In this document: positions 37,101-49,510 of the stretch, piece after piece
How the letters are laid out: every line of letters starts with the position of its first letter
Position numbering within the stretch: the stretch's first letter is position 1
Notes under the pieces: generated by a model
What the model was told of the DNA's origin: nothing
Databases searched by the model: none
Seen by the model: the letters and a program-made list of their open reading frames with translations, nothing else
Program-made: the position numbers and the translations under genes
Assembly (NCBI GenBank): GCA_964030785.1
Contig: OZ034968.1
Span: forward strand, 34,261,686 to 34,325,685
DNA: 64,000 bases
Direction of reading: 5' to 3'
Source of the DNA: Siderastrea siderea
Taxonomy: Eukaryota; Cnidaria; Anthozoa; Scleractinia; Rhizangiidae

Positions 37101-38486
37101 AGCAAGCTGCTTTTTCACTAATACCATCGTGTATAAATTAATTCTGTGATTGTATGCGAACGCTTTATACTTCATGTTCCTTAAACAGTGCGACGGATCT
37201 TTTTCACGTGAATCAGTCCGCGAAATGCGCAAAGAGGTTAATTACTAAGCACTTATACAATTACTTGAATGCTTTCCAGGCTGTTAACTTTTTATTTTAC
37301 AATAAGTCAAACGTCACTTTCCTTATCCAAACTCGCAAAATCACAGGCTGGCGGACAAAAAAGAAGCTTTCAATAGAATATCAATCAAACGCCTGAAGAT
37401 GTCCATCAAACACGACTGACAGGTTAGTTTTCAATATCGGTTTCTCTGCTTCTGCACTTTTATTTTAATTTACAGTCACTTTATCTTTTACTATACCTAA
37501 GATTTAATAAGAAAAAAATCACGTTTTTCAGCCGGCTAGCCATACGTAGTCCTTGCCCTTGTATCTGTTCATGGCGACACAATATCGCTGCTTTTTAAAA
37601 AAGATTGGGTATAAAAACAACAACTGTCTGTTAGGATATCTGTGTCTTGGTGTCGAGAAACCGGAGGAAAAAACTTAACCAAAGCCAACGAGTTTTCAAC
37701 TTCCTATAATTTTATGCAGGTTTACGTCTTAAATTGAATAAAGGCAAGGTTGCTGAGATCTAGACGAAACACTTTTTTAAAACCGTGATTCAACTTTTGC
37801 AAGCCGTTTACAGCCTCTTGTTTTATTCACGCACGAAAAACGGGCATAAAAATTGCGCGGTAGAAATCTATCTGAAATCACCAATAAAACGTCAAAAAAT
37901 TCTTCGTTAATTTGTTCTTCGTAATTTGTCTAATTAAGCCCCTGCAACAAGTTGGTAACAAAATGACGCACACGCGACCATACGAAGAGAGTAGTCGCGA
38001 GCACTATTCACAGGGAAAAGAAAGTCCCATGTAGTGCCTACACCAGAGGTCAAGTCGCATGGACAGTCTGATGTACCTTTTGATCGGTTGATTTTTTAAA
38101 TTTGGTCGTAAGGACTAATCACATGAAAAGTACACACGTAGGGAATTCACAATTTAAAGTGACAAGTTCCGCAGCTAGTCACACAAGTTCAAATTGGCTT
38201 GAATTCGTGGGGCAAGGCGCAGAGCCAAACTATCAGTCAGTCCTCACAACTACATTTTTGTACGAAAATAAGCAGTTCACACAAAGGGGCTAGTCGAAGG
38301 CGCGAGTCCCTCGTTAGCGCCGGCCTTTAATAGCTCATGGTAAAAACAAAAACCCGGAAAATGACTTTTGCATAAGACCGTGTCGTGGTTTTACCGTTAA
38401 AAAGGTTTACCGCCAAAGAGTACCATAAGTAAAAAGAAAAAAAGAGAAAATTTTCATCTTTGAACACTTAAGCTCAACAGCTTTCT
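34151..38486. other. Non-coding stretch, no supported gene
   Basis: AT-rich sequence with one fragment of the 100-bp minisatellite at 35100-35290 and a TGACGTAA (CRE-like) word near 34604. No coding evidence. Confidence 0.5.
35100..35290. repeat. Degenerate minisatellite, unit about 100 bp (locus 4)
   Basis: Contains GAAGTGTGACCGTCAG, GGTGAAAGTTACTGAG and TTTGATATGCTGTACAAAGG, the diagnostic phrases of the family. Confidence 0.5.
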
Positions 38487-38694
38487 TTAACCCCAGTAGA
38501 GATAAGCATTTTAAAAAAATCTCCTTGGAACATCATTACCGGATCAAACATACAGGTGATAAGAAAAAAAGAAGATGATCACCGAAGATGAAATATCTTG
38601 ATGTTTAGGTCAAATTCTCCTAACTAGTACCATAAGAAACTTATAGAAAACGGTGAGAAAAACACGTAAGTTGATGATGGGACTTAGAGGTTAA
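38487..38694. mobile_element. MITE, TTAACCCTTTAAGC family, copy C
   Basis: About 208 bp. Its interior matches copy B closely (GATCACCGAAGATGAAATAT versus GATCACCAATGATGAAATGT, and TCAAATTCTCC then AACTAGTA), while the terminal repeats are eroded (TTTAACCCCAG; GGGACTTAGAGGTTAAA). Confidence 0.7.
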
Positions 38695-40270
38695 AGGGGC
38701 TGGGGACATGCAGATGGATACTACGTTTTTTTGTTTTGAGATACCTTTCAACGATTTACCTTTATTATCTCCTTCAGGCCAACTTCATGCAATCCAATTT
38801 TTCTCTTATACACTCCCCCCCCCCCAAAAAAAGCTCAAACTTATGGATGGAATCCAGCGAAGAATCGCTGTAAATTAGGAAACGAAATACCAGCACCTAC
38901 AAGATCTACGACAGTTCTGAATCAAGGCTTGTAAGCCTTCGATTTTTGGCTTCAATTCGTGGACTTGAACACTCTATTGAAACATTTTTCTTATCTACCA
39001 GAGTCAGTACAACTAACTCTTTAGTAACGTCCAATTTGTAGTAGAAATCTATTTGTCTGCGTAGTTGGTTTCTATGAAGGGCCAAATATCTGTGTTATGG
39101 ATAAACTGCGAAGGCACGGAACAGGCTAAAAATTAGAAGTTGATTCGTGGCATGGACGCTCAAACTTTGCCTTCACGCGAACAATATGGCCAACTACACA
39201 AGCTAGAAAACAAACGCGGGAGTACATTCGTCCACCAGGACTAGTTTTTTTAATAATATCAGTGCCTAATATGACGGTTAGACAAAACTAACCTTTGTCA
39301 GGGGCTAGAGAAGCCCCTTGTTAGTTAGCTTTTCTGGCTCCTGAGGAAGGTTAGTTTTGTCTAACCAAAATATATATTGGACGATCTTACCCTTGCATCT
39401 TTCAAGTTATATTATTTAGTCCGTCGCTAATCCTGATCTGGATGAAAATCCAGCTATAATTTGCTCCTGTTTCACTGAGGACATTATAACGAGACTTTGA
39501 CTGACCTCCCCCAAAGGGAAGAAAATTATCAGCAACCACAAAATCCCGGTATTTTTGAGCCGACCCACGTGCGTAAAACTTATTCTTCTTCTAATTTAAT
39601 TACGTCAATTGGTCTCATAGGGGTAATTCGCGGTTTATCCGCCATTTCGAAAAGGGTGTCAACATGACATTGCAAAATACGGGGATTCTAAAGAAATGAT
39701 TCGGTACCAGTATTTTAAGCCTAGAAACATATGATACGCGGGAGAAGATTTTGCTGATCAAATATGAAGGACGTAGTTGTTTTAAGGTGTGAAGCCAGTC
39801 GCGATAGTTACCTTTGTATGCAAGACCGAAAGCTCGTATTCCCTGCTAACATTTGCACAGAGTCTACACAGAGAAAGGCGAATGGACAATAGAGACATCA
39901 CGCCTCCGAGCAATTCAACCTTTTGACACCCTTAACAAACCGAGTTGTAATACCCTCGATAACAAGGCGAACTCGGTTCTCTTTGAAAAACTGGCTGATT
40001 GAAAATCGTTCTTCGTGTTACTGCTTCACAAGAAATTACTGATCAACAGCTCTCAAAAGAATCAACCAGGCTTCACAACAAAATCTTTACGCCTCCAATT
40101 AATCCCTATCATTTGAAATCCTGTAGAATGACAGATGGTGGCTACTTATATGACCAAAACGGCCGTGAGCTCCCCGATTTCGTTCTCTAGGTACTTGGGA
40201 TGTTTTGTTAATTTGAGTCTGTATTTACCATTCTTCGTTATACAGCGGTCACTTTTTTAACTGGCTTACG
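38695..40270. other. Non-coding stretch with one small foldback
   Basis: No gene seen. It contains the 91-bp hairpin at 39276-39366. Confidence 0.5.
39276..39366. repeat. 91-bp foldback with 19-bp arms
   Basis: GGTTAGACAAAACTAACCT at the left and AGGTTAGTTTTGTCTAACC at the right are exact inverted copies. The centre also has an inner GGGGCT...AGCCCC hairpin. Likely a tiny MITE. Confidence 0.8.
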
Positions 40271-40411
40271 GTACTTTGCGAAACGAAACGAAACGAAACG
40301 AAATGGTATTTTGCGAAATGGTATTTTGCGAAACGGTATTTTGCGAAATGGTACTTTGCGAAACGGTATTTTGCGAAATGGTATTTTCGAAACGGTACTT
40401 TTCGAAATGGC
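40271..40411. repeat. 15-bp minisatellite array, left arm
   Basis: (GAAAC)4 followed by about 8 units of AAATGGTATTTTGCG, alternating between AAATGG and AAACGG starts. It is mirrored by the array at 42081-42231. Confidence 0.95.
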
Positions 40412-40624
40412 ACCGTTTGGGACTGCGTATCCATGGAATAAGCTCGATTGAGTTCCGTCGAAATTCAGTTCGATTAATGAGTCCGATTTACTACCCTGAA
40501 ACCTAAGACCTAACGTAAGACCTAAGACGGGTGTCTCGAAAACTAAGACCTAAGACCTCCAAAACTAAGCCCTCGAGGACTTTTTGCACTCCCCAGTCAA
40601 TTTTATTTTTCAAGTAGTAGTACA

Positions 40625-40918
40625 AGTAGTCCCTCATTTTTCTCAGGAATAGCAGAGCGAGCGAAACTCCCATTTCGCTCGCTCTACTATCCCTGAGGTA
40701 GCTTGCAAGCAGGCTCACTTAGTGCGTTATTCGTGCGAGTATCTTGGCGGCGGAGCCGCGGTTTGGAAGTCGGCGACTGAAGCGAGCCGGTGAGAAGAAT
40801 GGGGCGAACTTTTCCTCGCCCATTCTTCTTGCCGGCTCGCTTCACTCGCCGACTTCCAAATCGCAGCTGCTCGCGCAAATAGCTCGCAGGCTATCCCTGA
40901 GAAAAATGAGGGACTACT
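40625..40918. mobile_element. Foldback MITE inside the Penelope locus
   Basis: Outer inverted ends AGTAGTCCCTCATTTTTCTC / GAGAAAAATGAGGGACTACT. The inner arms form a strong hairpin: GGAAGTCGGCGACTGAAGCG pairs with CGCTTCACTCGCCGACTTCC, and CCCATTCTTCTTGCCGGCTC lies on the right arm. The GC content is well above that of the surroundings. Confidence 0.8.
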
Positions 40919-41029
40919 CGTAGTCTAAAGTTTACCTCGTTTATTCGACAAGTGGAATGAGTACAATAGGAAAATAAAAATTGGCGAAAAAAAAACATGC
41001 ACAGCGAGTACCCCAGATGAAATCTAAAG

Positions 41030-42000
41030 GGCACGACCGACTTCATCAATTTCATTGAAAAACGAGAGAACCAGAAAACGCTCCCTTGTTTCAATGGACG
41101 TAAGGAGCTCATACACAAATGTACCTCAGGAGGAGGGGATAGAAACAGTGTGCAAAGCATATGACGCTTTCTATCAAGAAGAAACCCCCATCCCCACGGA
41201 ATATCTCAAAAGAACGCTGAAACTCATCCTTCAAGAAAACTCATTCCAGTTTAGCGGAAAAAACTACCTCCAAACACATGGAACAGCCATGGGTACTAAG
41301 ATGGCAGTCGCTTTTGCCAACATTTTTATGGGGACTTTAGAATCTTAAATTCTACACCGCAGCGTTCTAGAACCACTCGTCTGGAAACGGGTATACATGT
41401 ATTGATGATATCTTCTCGACCTGGAATATAAACAAAGACGAAGTCACGGAATCCATTGAACAAGCAAATAGCCACCACCCCACCATCAAGTTTACAACAC
41501 AAGCGTTTACAAAGGCGAAAGATTCGCAAACGAGTCTACACTGGACTTTATAACGCATTTCAAACCTACTGAAACATTTTAGTACACACATTTCTCTTAC
41601 TAGTTGCCACCCACGAGGGGTAAAAAAGGGCTTCATTAAAGGCGAAGCACTTAGGCTTCTCCGGACAAACTCCTCAGAAACTACGTTCAAAACTGCAATT
41701 TTTAAATTTTAAAACACATCTCAAGGAAAGAGGATACCCCGAAACTCTGACTTCAACAACTCTCGCTGAGATTAAATTTGAGAACAGAAAACTTGCCCTT
41801 CAGCGAAGGCGTAAACAAAACAAGCGAATCTTGCGTCCATCAGTGCCCAATTTAAAGCATATACTTATGCAAAACTGGCATTTAATTCAGCAATAACCTT
41901 TGCTTAACAAGATATTTAACGACGGTCTCATACGAAAGGGGCAGTTCCCTAAAAGACATAGTGATCCAAACTGTGAACTGGTTATTACAGTCACGTGGAT
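41030..42000 (+). mobile_element. Decayed Penelope-like element reverse transcriptase
   Basis: The frame at 41055-41345 encodes LVSMDVRSSYTNVPQEEGIE, LKLILQENSFQFSGKNYLQ and GTAMGTKMAVAFANIFMG, which match Penelope-type reverse transcriptase blocks. Further blocks continue in other frames: YIDDIFSTWN (about 41400), the TSCHPRGVKKG motif (about 41600) and VPNLKHILMQNWHLIQ (about 41850). Frameshifts and stops show it is dead. No GIY-YIG endonuclease is seen downstream. Confidence 0.85.
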
Positions 42001-42080
42001 AGGAGTTGTGTACGCCTGTCACTCTATTGTTATCACTGAAACATAAAGTGAAATAAACTAAAGTGAAGGAAGGAGAAGGC

Positions 42081-42231
42081 AATTTCGCAAAGTACCATTT
42101 CACAAAGTGCCGTTTCGCAAAGTACCATTTCGCAAAATACCATTTCGCAAAATACCGTTTCGCAAAGTACCATTTCGCAAAATACCGTTTCGCAAAGTAC
42201 CATTTCGCAAAATACCATTTCGTTTCGTTTC
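42081..42231. repeat. 15-bp minisatellite array, right arm (inverted)
   Basis: About 9 units of CGCAAAGTACCATTT-type sequence ending in CGTTTCGTTTC, the reverse complement of the array at 40271-40411, including the terminal (GAAAC)n block. Confidence 0.95.
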
Positions 42232-42439
42232 TATGAGGCGCACGCAGCTATTATAAAACAGTGTTTCTTAACCAAATAGTCCTTCCAGAGACGTGTGTAT
42301 TTTGACTTTCAAGCAATTTGTCGAGTTCCGGATTTCTTATAACGAGTAGCACTTTATATATATCTCTAAAGTGGCACACTAAAACCATGGATCATTTTGC
42401 TAACATTTCGGCTACTTAAAAGAATTACGAAACAACGCG

Positions 42440-42930
42440 GAGGAGCTTAGAAAATGGCATGCTCTTCGACTTCATCCACAGACTCCAAAGATTAGAGTCA
42501 CCTTGTACAGCATTTTAAACCTGTTTAAACAGCACCACGAGTTGAACGGTCTGACCAGATATTACTCACACTCAAATTTTACAAATGCATTGTGCTGGAC
42601 AATGTGTTTGTTTGCGGCGTTTCAAGATTTTAATTTCAGTAGCCTTACTTTAGGCTCGCTTTAGAGTTTCACCCACAGACTCGAACGTGAGAAACGCCTG
42701 TCCACGATAAACAGTGCGATACATACTGAAACACCCATACTCTCGACATACACAGCATTACATAAACAGTCCAATAGGAGAAAGCACTACTCAAAAGCTT
42801 GCATTTGAATTGTCACACTTGAGGACTTCATACACAATCCGAAAAGTAAGAACCTCCTTGTACAGCTTTTAAAATAAACAACACCACAGGAAAGTACTGC
42901 TCAAGAAGCTTTGAAAAGTGGTCGCATGGC
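42440..42930. repeat. Degenerate minisatellite, unit about 100 bp (locus 5, reversed)
   Basis: Reverse-complement phrases TTCATCCACAGACTC, CACCTTGTACAGCATTTTAAA and AACAGCACCACGAG recur two to four times, matching the plus-strand unit at 7.7 kb. Confidence 0.65.
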
Positions 42931-42946
42931 TTTACATGTATTTCGA

Positions 42947-42965
42947 ACACACACACACACACACA
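42947..42965. repeat. (CA)n microsatellite
   Basis: Nine to ten CA units. Confidence 0.95.
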
Positions 42966-45216
42966 CTCAAGTTAGATTTAACCACATTGCTAATGGAAAA
43001 CAATAACAACTATTACGTAACAATACGCTTAACCAATGTGGATTCCGGGAGAATTCAGTAACAAACAAGATTTACAGTGGAAATATCTAGCAGAAATAAA
43101 AAGTCTTTTTTTAAACTTTTCGAGAAGCTCAAAGTGCAATCAGGTCAACACGGCCACTTCCGGTTTAGTCAAGAATACTCCAAGTTGCCATGGAGATCCA
43201 GCGATATGACGTCAAAGATGTATTGTTTGAAGGCTTTCTTGGCATTTCCTTTCAGGAAGTTCTCAGGAAGTAGACAAAATTTTGTAATAAAACAGAGTTG
43301 TCTGGTTTCATGAAACATGCAATAGACAAAACTCAATATCATAGCCTGCTAATTGTTTACGACAAAAAACTAATTATGTCATCAACTCAGCTTTCATTTT
43401 TAACTTTTGCGTTTACAAGGGGCTCAGCGAAAAAATGCGAATCGAATTTTTAAAAGATTTGCGGAGCGGATTTAATCCTAAACGCCCGTTGTGACGGACA
43501 AAATGAAAGCTCGTTTCCGGTGGAGAGATGGAAAGATTGTAATGATCAACAACAACAACGAGGGATTGATGAACTTACGAAGAGCAAAGAAATATCACTT
43601 CATAGCAAAGAGGAGCGATTTTCCTATAAATTTCCCTAACGTTTCTTAAACTTCGAAAGAGAGATCGTAGCGTTTTACATGTAGTTCATCCATCCCAAAA
43701 CCTGTCATTCATCCCATTGGATAACAATTTTCTCCTTCTTGAATTTCGTTTCCAATTTACCGATAAACCAATTTCACCGTCGTCACTGCTCACTCGCTCT
43801 TCAAACTTCAAGCATAACTAATTCGCGTGCTTATATGCAAATAAAACAAGAGTCTTGCTAATTTAAAACACTCTATAGTGCATAGTAACTGGGCTAATTA
43901 ATTAGTTGCTTACCACATTAATCTTAAATACAAACATGACCCACTGTCGAGGGATCTTAGCAGTGAGAAACAGAAACTTCATTTTTGAGCTCTACATCGT
44001 TCGCAAGCATCCCCCATTGCATTAAAAACTACTATGTACTTAAAAGAGTGTTTCGCGCTACCAAGGGTGTTGTAACGAAGAAGTGTTTTGACACAACATC
44101 TGCCCACTTGTGGGCAAATGGCTAGCCGACTCATTAAGGCGGGAATATTTCAACTAAAGAAGGTGCCCGTGAAAGATTCGACAGGGCTAGGGTCGAAACA
44201 TTTTGCGACCAAGATATTGTTGAATATTGTCAAATTAATGGAGTTATGGCAAAATTAGCCACATAAACGAGCCAGTGAAATGAATAGGCTTGTCAGGCGC
44301 GCGTTCATTTCATTGGGGGTGTTACCGTACATGCAATGTACATACACAAAAGTAAATAAAATCTGTAACATACTCACCCTCGCCAGTAGAGAATTTTCTC
44401 CCCTGAGATTAGGCCACGGCCCTTTCCTGGTTTATATCTAATGACCACGTGGTAAACTGCAGTTTGGTGAGAGGTACATTTGTAATGGAAAACAAGATCC
44501 ACGAATAGCACGCAGCAGTCGAGATGATTTAGCGATGAGCGCTAGCCATGGCCCAGCGCGCATCGGCGACTCGATTAAATGTTTGAGCCGACATCAAATG
44601 AGTATCGACATCATTTCCTGTCTTGTTGTTCGCGTGACTCCCGGGGGACCAGTGAGGCTCGACATGAAGTCGAAAGCCAATGAAATGCGCCCAAAGCCAT
44701 CTTAGCTGTTTTTGATATGTTTTTCGCGTTTCTGGTTTGAATTTAATACTTGAGAGGGCAGGTTGTTTTATTGTCGTTGTGTAGTTATACGCTATAGAAT
44801 TACCGGAATTAAGGAATCAAAAGCACATCAACCATAGCTCTTTTAACATTTCAAGAACTGGCTAGAAACTGGTTTTGGATTCTGGAAACAAGTGCGCTTG
44901 TTGTGCCAAGGAAGTATCACATACAGTAGTCTGCATACAGTAGTCTCTTGGTTCTGGCAAGATTTTTGTTTGATCAGTGATGCAGAAAACAGTATGTAAA
45001 TATGATCAAATAGAATCTAGTCCATATGCCTTTTTTTCATGTTACATCCACTCGAGTCAGATCAAAATAACGTACCGAATCCAAGGGGCCATGCTCTCGC
45101 ATAATACATGTCTCCGAGGTTTGAGGAAAACTGTCCCGGCTAACCCGATATTTCACTCACATGGATGAGGTATGAACAATAGCGCACTCTTATTGGTTTT
45201 CTTTTATTGGCTATTT

Positions 45217-45332
45217 AACAATTATTCTACGAGGGCGCGCTGGATATCGAATGATAGATAACCAACGAGGCGCGTAGCGCCGAGTTGGTTATAATCATTT
45301 GATATCCAGCAAGCCCGAGTAGAATAATTGTT
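45217..45332. mobile_element. Hairpin MITE, AACAATTAT family, copy 1
   Basis: 116 bp. Outer arms AACAATTATTCTAC / GTAGAATAATTGTT, middle arms GCTGGATATC / GATATCCAGC, centre AACCAACGAGGCGCGTAGCG then CCGAGTTGGTT. The whole element folds on itself. TTA lies at both borders. Confidence 0.85.
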
Positions 45333-47380
45333 TTATTAAAAACTTAACCACTATTTTAAAAAAAAAATCAGAAAGAACGGGAAAAATGAGAAAAGAAATT
45401 TAAGCGGAACAAGAATCGATCACATGACTGAACGAAAAAGGCGCCAAAACCTTGCGAAGTGTTGCAGCGTTTCCTTGCAAAGCTGACTGAATCAATGAAA
45501 ACTGCTCGAAAGTGAACAAAGTAGTACACGTTTTGGAAAAAATCTTCTAATTATTGGCTCTGAAATATGGTACATGTTTGATTTTTCCTGAACACTGTTG
45601 TAATCATCGTTCAAAGCGGATTGAAGCTGTACAATTTCACCATATAGCTGCTGGAGTTGAAACTGAACAAGTTTGTAATCTGTTCGCACAACGGAGCCAT
45701 CAATGATGTGCGTGTTTGATCGAACTGAAGACAGAACAAATTTGAACAGTTGAACTTGAAGAGGTATTTTCTATGCAGCTCAGAAGCAAGATTACTGTAG
45801 CGAGGAACATTAGAATTCACCATCATAGTTTGTTAAACGTAAAGCGCAAAATGCAGTTGTTCTCGGTTTAGAGGTTGCGGACGGAATGGTAAAAACAACA
45901 TTCAAACAACTGGAAAAGCGATTCAACTCCGTTTACATGGCATCCAATTTTTATCCGAGCATTTGGACCTGTTGGAACACAGAGCTACAACAAGTGCAGG
46001 TAAACCAGTGTCCTGATTTTGCATGTTAAAGCCGAAGAACAATCTCCCCCTTCCTTCCTTCTTGGTAGTTTGCAGCTGTATTTTTTTAGCACTTGTTTAG
46101 ACTGCTTCATGATTTTCGCACCGACTCGCCATGAATGTGTGATAGTTTTTATTAAATGCTCCAGCCCCATTTCATTGTGTTTTATTTTATATCTTGTCTT
46201 GATATTTTGAAGTGGAAATCCTTTCTGATAATACCTCCCGTTTGTTCAATTTCAGTGATCGACGTGACGATCGATGAAAGAAATTAATTGTAAACACAAC
46301 GCTTAATGCTTAAATTTCTCAATTTCCTGCACAGTTTCTTCAAACAATTTTGACTTGTGTTAGACGACGCTGTTGGTGATGCTTGTTGGTGACGTTGTTG
46401 GAATTTCTGCTTAATTTAAATTTGCTGGCAAGTGATTTTTCTCGTCCATTTTTCTCGCCGGGTTGCTCGCGAGGAAAAAACTTTCAGCTCACTTTGTTGT
46501 TGAGTGTTCATTGACCATATTTGGTCGCAGCAGGTATATGAGCTGATAGCCTAGCTCCGTTGAGCCAATCAAAATGCTAGAAATCCAATATACCTAGTCC
46601 AGTTTTTAATAATAGCTGTTATCCTACCACAGTAATTAGAGACCTGTCACCCTACTCTCGACGACAGAATTTCTATTGGATAGGAAATAAAATTTCTCAT
46701 AATTAGGGATTTGTGAAAATAAGTAAAAGATATTATTGCAATCAGTCTTGTCGTTCATAAAATGATAGCCAACTCGGTGCTGCCCTCCCTGTAAGCTGTG
46801 AACCTGTGAACTTAGCTCGACGCGATCTCTAGCCTGCAAAACAGTCGGTATTTTTTGCCGGAGATGATCCGTAGTATGTCTTAGCGGACTCGTCTTCAGT
46901 CGCCCCAAGACGATCCCCACCCACTCCCCCTCATCCTTTCAGCGCGCTTTTCCTAAGGGAGAGAGACAACGGAGAGGAGTCAGGGGTCTTACAACAAAAG
47001 TTGCGGAGTAAGTGTGAATATGGAAGGAGGTACTGAGACACGAGAATCCACGCCCGTGGTCCAGTGAAGTGCTTTATTCCATTCGCTCCTCCCTCCAATG
47101 CGACTATAAGACTGCTTAGCAGTCCCGATTTCGTGGAATAACGGGGCTGGGGTGGGGGCGAAATTGGGAACGGGATTGGTGCAAGAGTAGCTTGTTTTGC
47201 CAGAGAAAAATGTGATTATCGTAATTGATGTCCGCAAAGTTCAATACTGGAGTAATATAAGTTTTAAGTGGTCCATGTTTACAACAGTGAACTACAGACA
47301 TTTAAAAAGAACTTACAAAATTCATCATTGATGTTTTGCTGAAAGGCAAGGTCCTTACTGTCATTTATGTCCCTTGCATC
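45333..47380. other. Non-coding stretch
   Basis: Short unrelated reading frames only. I see no domain, RNA gene or clean repeat borders. Confidence 0.5.
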
Positions 47381-47429
47381 GCATCATCATCATCATCATC
47401 ATCATCATCACCATCACCATAACCATCAC

Positions 47430-47472
<43 letters not shown>

Positions 47473-47492
47473 GTCATCATCATCACCATTAC
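47381..47492. repeat. (CAT)n microsatellite
   Basis: Imperfect CAT/CAC trinucleotide run of about 110 bp. Confidence 0.97.
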
Positions 47493-47503
47493 CTCACGCA
47501 CCA

Positions 47504-47924
47504 CAGGGTCCAGAGGAGTTAAATTTGTACGCAAGAATTATCCTTCCTACATCTTACCATATAAAATACATAACCAAGTCATTTGATCAATATATATGCC
47601 CAATGCAACCTTTGTGAATCCAATTTGAACGGCTTTCTTCTCTTTCCATACCCTGTATTTCTCGATCTCGATCTCGCTTAGTATCGTCTGCCATATTGAA
47701 AATTGCTGTTAACCGCAGACCATTCTTCCGCGGTCGCCTAACAGGTTGCCCGAAGGGCAACGGCTTTTCTTCGGAAAGCAAAGCTTTCCTAAGAGCCCAC
47801 AGTAATTTGACCTGCGGTAAAAATATAGGTAACGCGAGTAACGCAAGTTCGCAGCATATTATGTCGGTTGTCTTTCGCAAGGAAAACTAAACGTTCTGCT
47901 CGAACTTCGCTCCTCTGGACCCTG
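47504..47924. mobile_element. Possible MITE with 15-bp inverted ends
   Basis: CAGGGTCCAGAGGAG at 47504 and CTCCTCTGGACCCTG at 47910 are exact inverted repeats about 420 bp apart. The interior has small hairpins (TTGCCCGAAGGGCAA). No target duplication is evident. Confidence 0.5.
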
Positions 47925-48779
47925 TGCACGCACTCGCAACCATAAAATCTTCGAGGTTTCGAAGTGAAAAGTATACGGAATGATGCCAAAAAGATTCTAT
48001 TGTCCACCACACCCTCCACATCGACTGCATCCATTTTGCATATACCCCACAACTCCCACAGCCACCGCATGTTTTCCTTCCAACGTTGTATTTCATGTAT
48101 GAATTAGTAGGTTGAATGTTGCCACAACAAGCATCAAGTCTTCATGTTGCGTTCTACGAGGTTTGTCTTTTTGCGCAGTCGCACATGCCGATGATCCATA
48201 CGACAGTTCGCTTTGGGCCTGTTATAACGCGGACAAAGGATAAGTAGAATGGCAGTTGAAAACCCAAATGCAATTGTTTTAGGTTAGTCTTGCACCTCTA
48301 GTAGAAATGAAATAACTACTTGTTGAGAAAACGTTTCGGAAAATGGTCTCCACATTTCCCTACTCGTTTCCATTCCTGCTTTACAAACAGTGAAGTTAAT
48401 GGACAATCTCCCAGGCTAGCCCTTTTTAACCAGGCTTACTGGGTTCCTTTTCACACACGGCCCCCCAGGCACACCTTTGATGAGCCCCCTTTAAATTGCC
48501 AAAGGAGATCAGACTCTTTAATCTTTTCTTCCTTTAATTAGGATTGCCCTTTCTCCGTCCTGCTCATTCAGGGTCAGCATTTTTTCCCTTTGCGTCACTT
48601 GCTCATGGTTTGGAAGCACGTCTACGCGAATGAGATTTGCCTTACTTGCAACATCCCCAGCATCGCTTGTAACCTCAACAGACGATAACGGCGACAGAGC
48701 TTAGTCCAATACTCGACAGGCAAGTGAATCCTTTTTGTTGGTAGTAGTCGAACTACCGATGCATTGACACATCGCAAGG

Positions 48780-49510
48780 TTCGGTTGAAGACTGGGATTT
48801 GAGGGGGGGGGGGCATGCCAAAAAATATGGCTTCAAAGGGGAGGCCAGCCGAAAAAAATATGGTGTAAAGGGGAGGTGGGGGGGGGGTCACCAAAAAAAT
48901 TGCCTTTTAGTTTGGTAGCATCTGTAATAATGCAAACATCAGTGCCAAATGCCAAAAAGTTGCGTTTCTAAGGTTCTGAAAATTCAAATTTTCCCGGGGA
49001 GCATGCATGCCCTCGGGCCCCCCTACTTTATTATACACCCAACGACAACTCTACCCCACCAACTGCTTCGTTACAAAATACAGCTTGGGTAATGTCAACT
49101 GTCTTTGCCCTCTGCAGGTCTATCATAGACACTGTTATCAGTTATTCCGTCGTTTAAGTCAAACGACTGAACAACTGATAACAGTGTCCAAAATAATTGT
49201 CTGATTAAAAGATATGTGTACTTCAGAATGCATCAAATTGCATTAGAGCATCTCTAGATTTTCAAAATTTTCCTGGGGAAGATACCCCTGGAACCCCTAC
49301 CAGAAAATTACCTTTAGTGCTTGTCAATAAGGACATTTGCTCCTGCAGGGCTGATTCTAAACTGCAATGTTTGTTGAAATTGATTTGACTTTAATATAAC
49401 CTTGAAAACTTTTAGATTAACTTTTTAATTACCATTTTTTCCTTTTGAAAGGAGGGGGGGGGGGGGGTCATCCCAAATATTTAGGACTACAATGGGGGCC
49501 AGGTAAAAAA
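48780..49510. repeat. G-run repeat region with CCCCGG-type tails
   Basis: Runs of 9-15 G at 48802, 48881 and 49453 separated by GTCA(C/T)CAAAAAAATTGCC-like words. Two related tails occur: TTTTCCCGGGGAGCATGCAT at about 48989 and TTTTCCTGGGGAAGATACCC at about 49266, each followed by a CCCCTAC-like end. Such words are common in dispersed invertebrate repeats; the family is not identified. Confidence 0.6.
49128..49188. repeat. 61-bp near-perfect palindrome
   Basis: GACACTGTTATCAGTT pairs with AACTGATAACAGTGTC, and the interior GTCGTTTAAGTCAAACGAC is itself palindromic, so almost the full 61 bp can fold. Confidence 0.85.

Larger units (their letters stand above)
42232..45216. other. Non-coding stretch
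   Basis: Holds the reversed 100-bp minisatellite at 42440-42930 and a short CA run at 42947-42965. No gene is recognised in the rest. Confidence 0.5.

Noticed and set aside
40249..40506. Repeat protein of FAKYH or CEMVF units
   Set aside because: Translation of the 15-bp minisatellite, whose length is a multiple of three; also seen at 42033-42218.
40271..42231. CRISPR-like regular repeats
   Set aside because: Units are contiguous with no spacers, and the genome is animal; it is a minisatellite.
47374..47586. Poly-Ile/Thr frame
   Set aside because: Produced by the CAT microsatellite.
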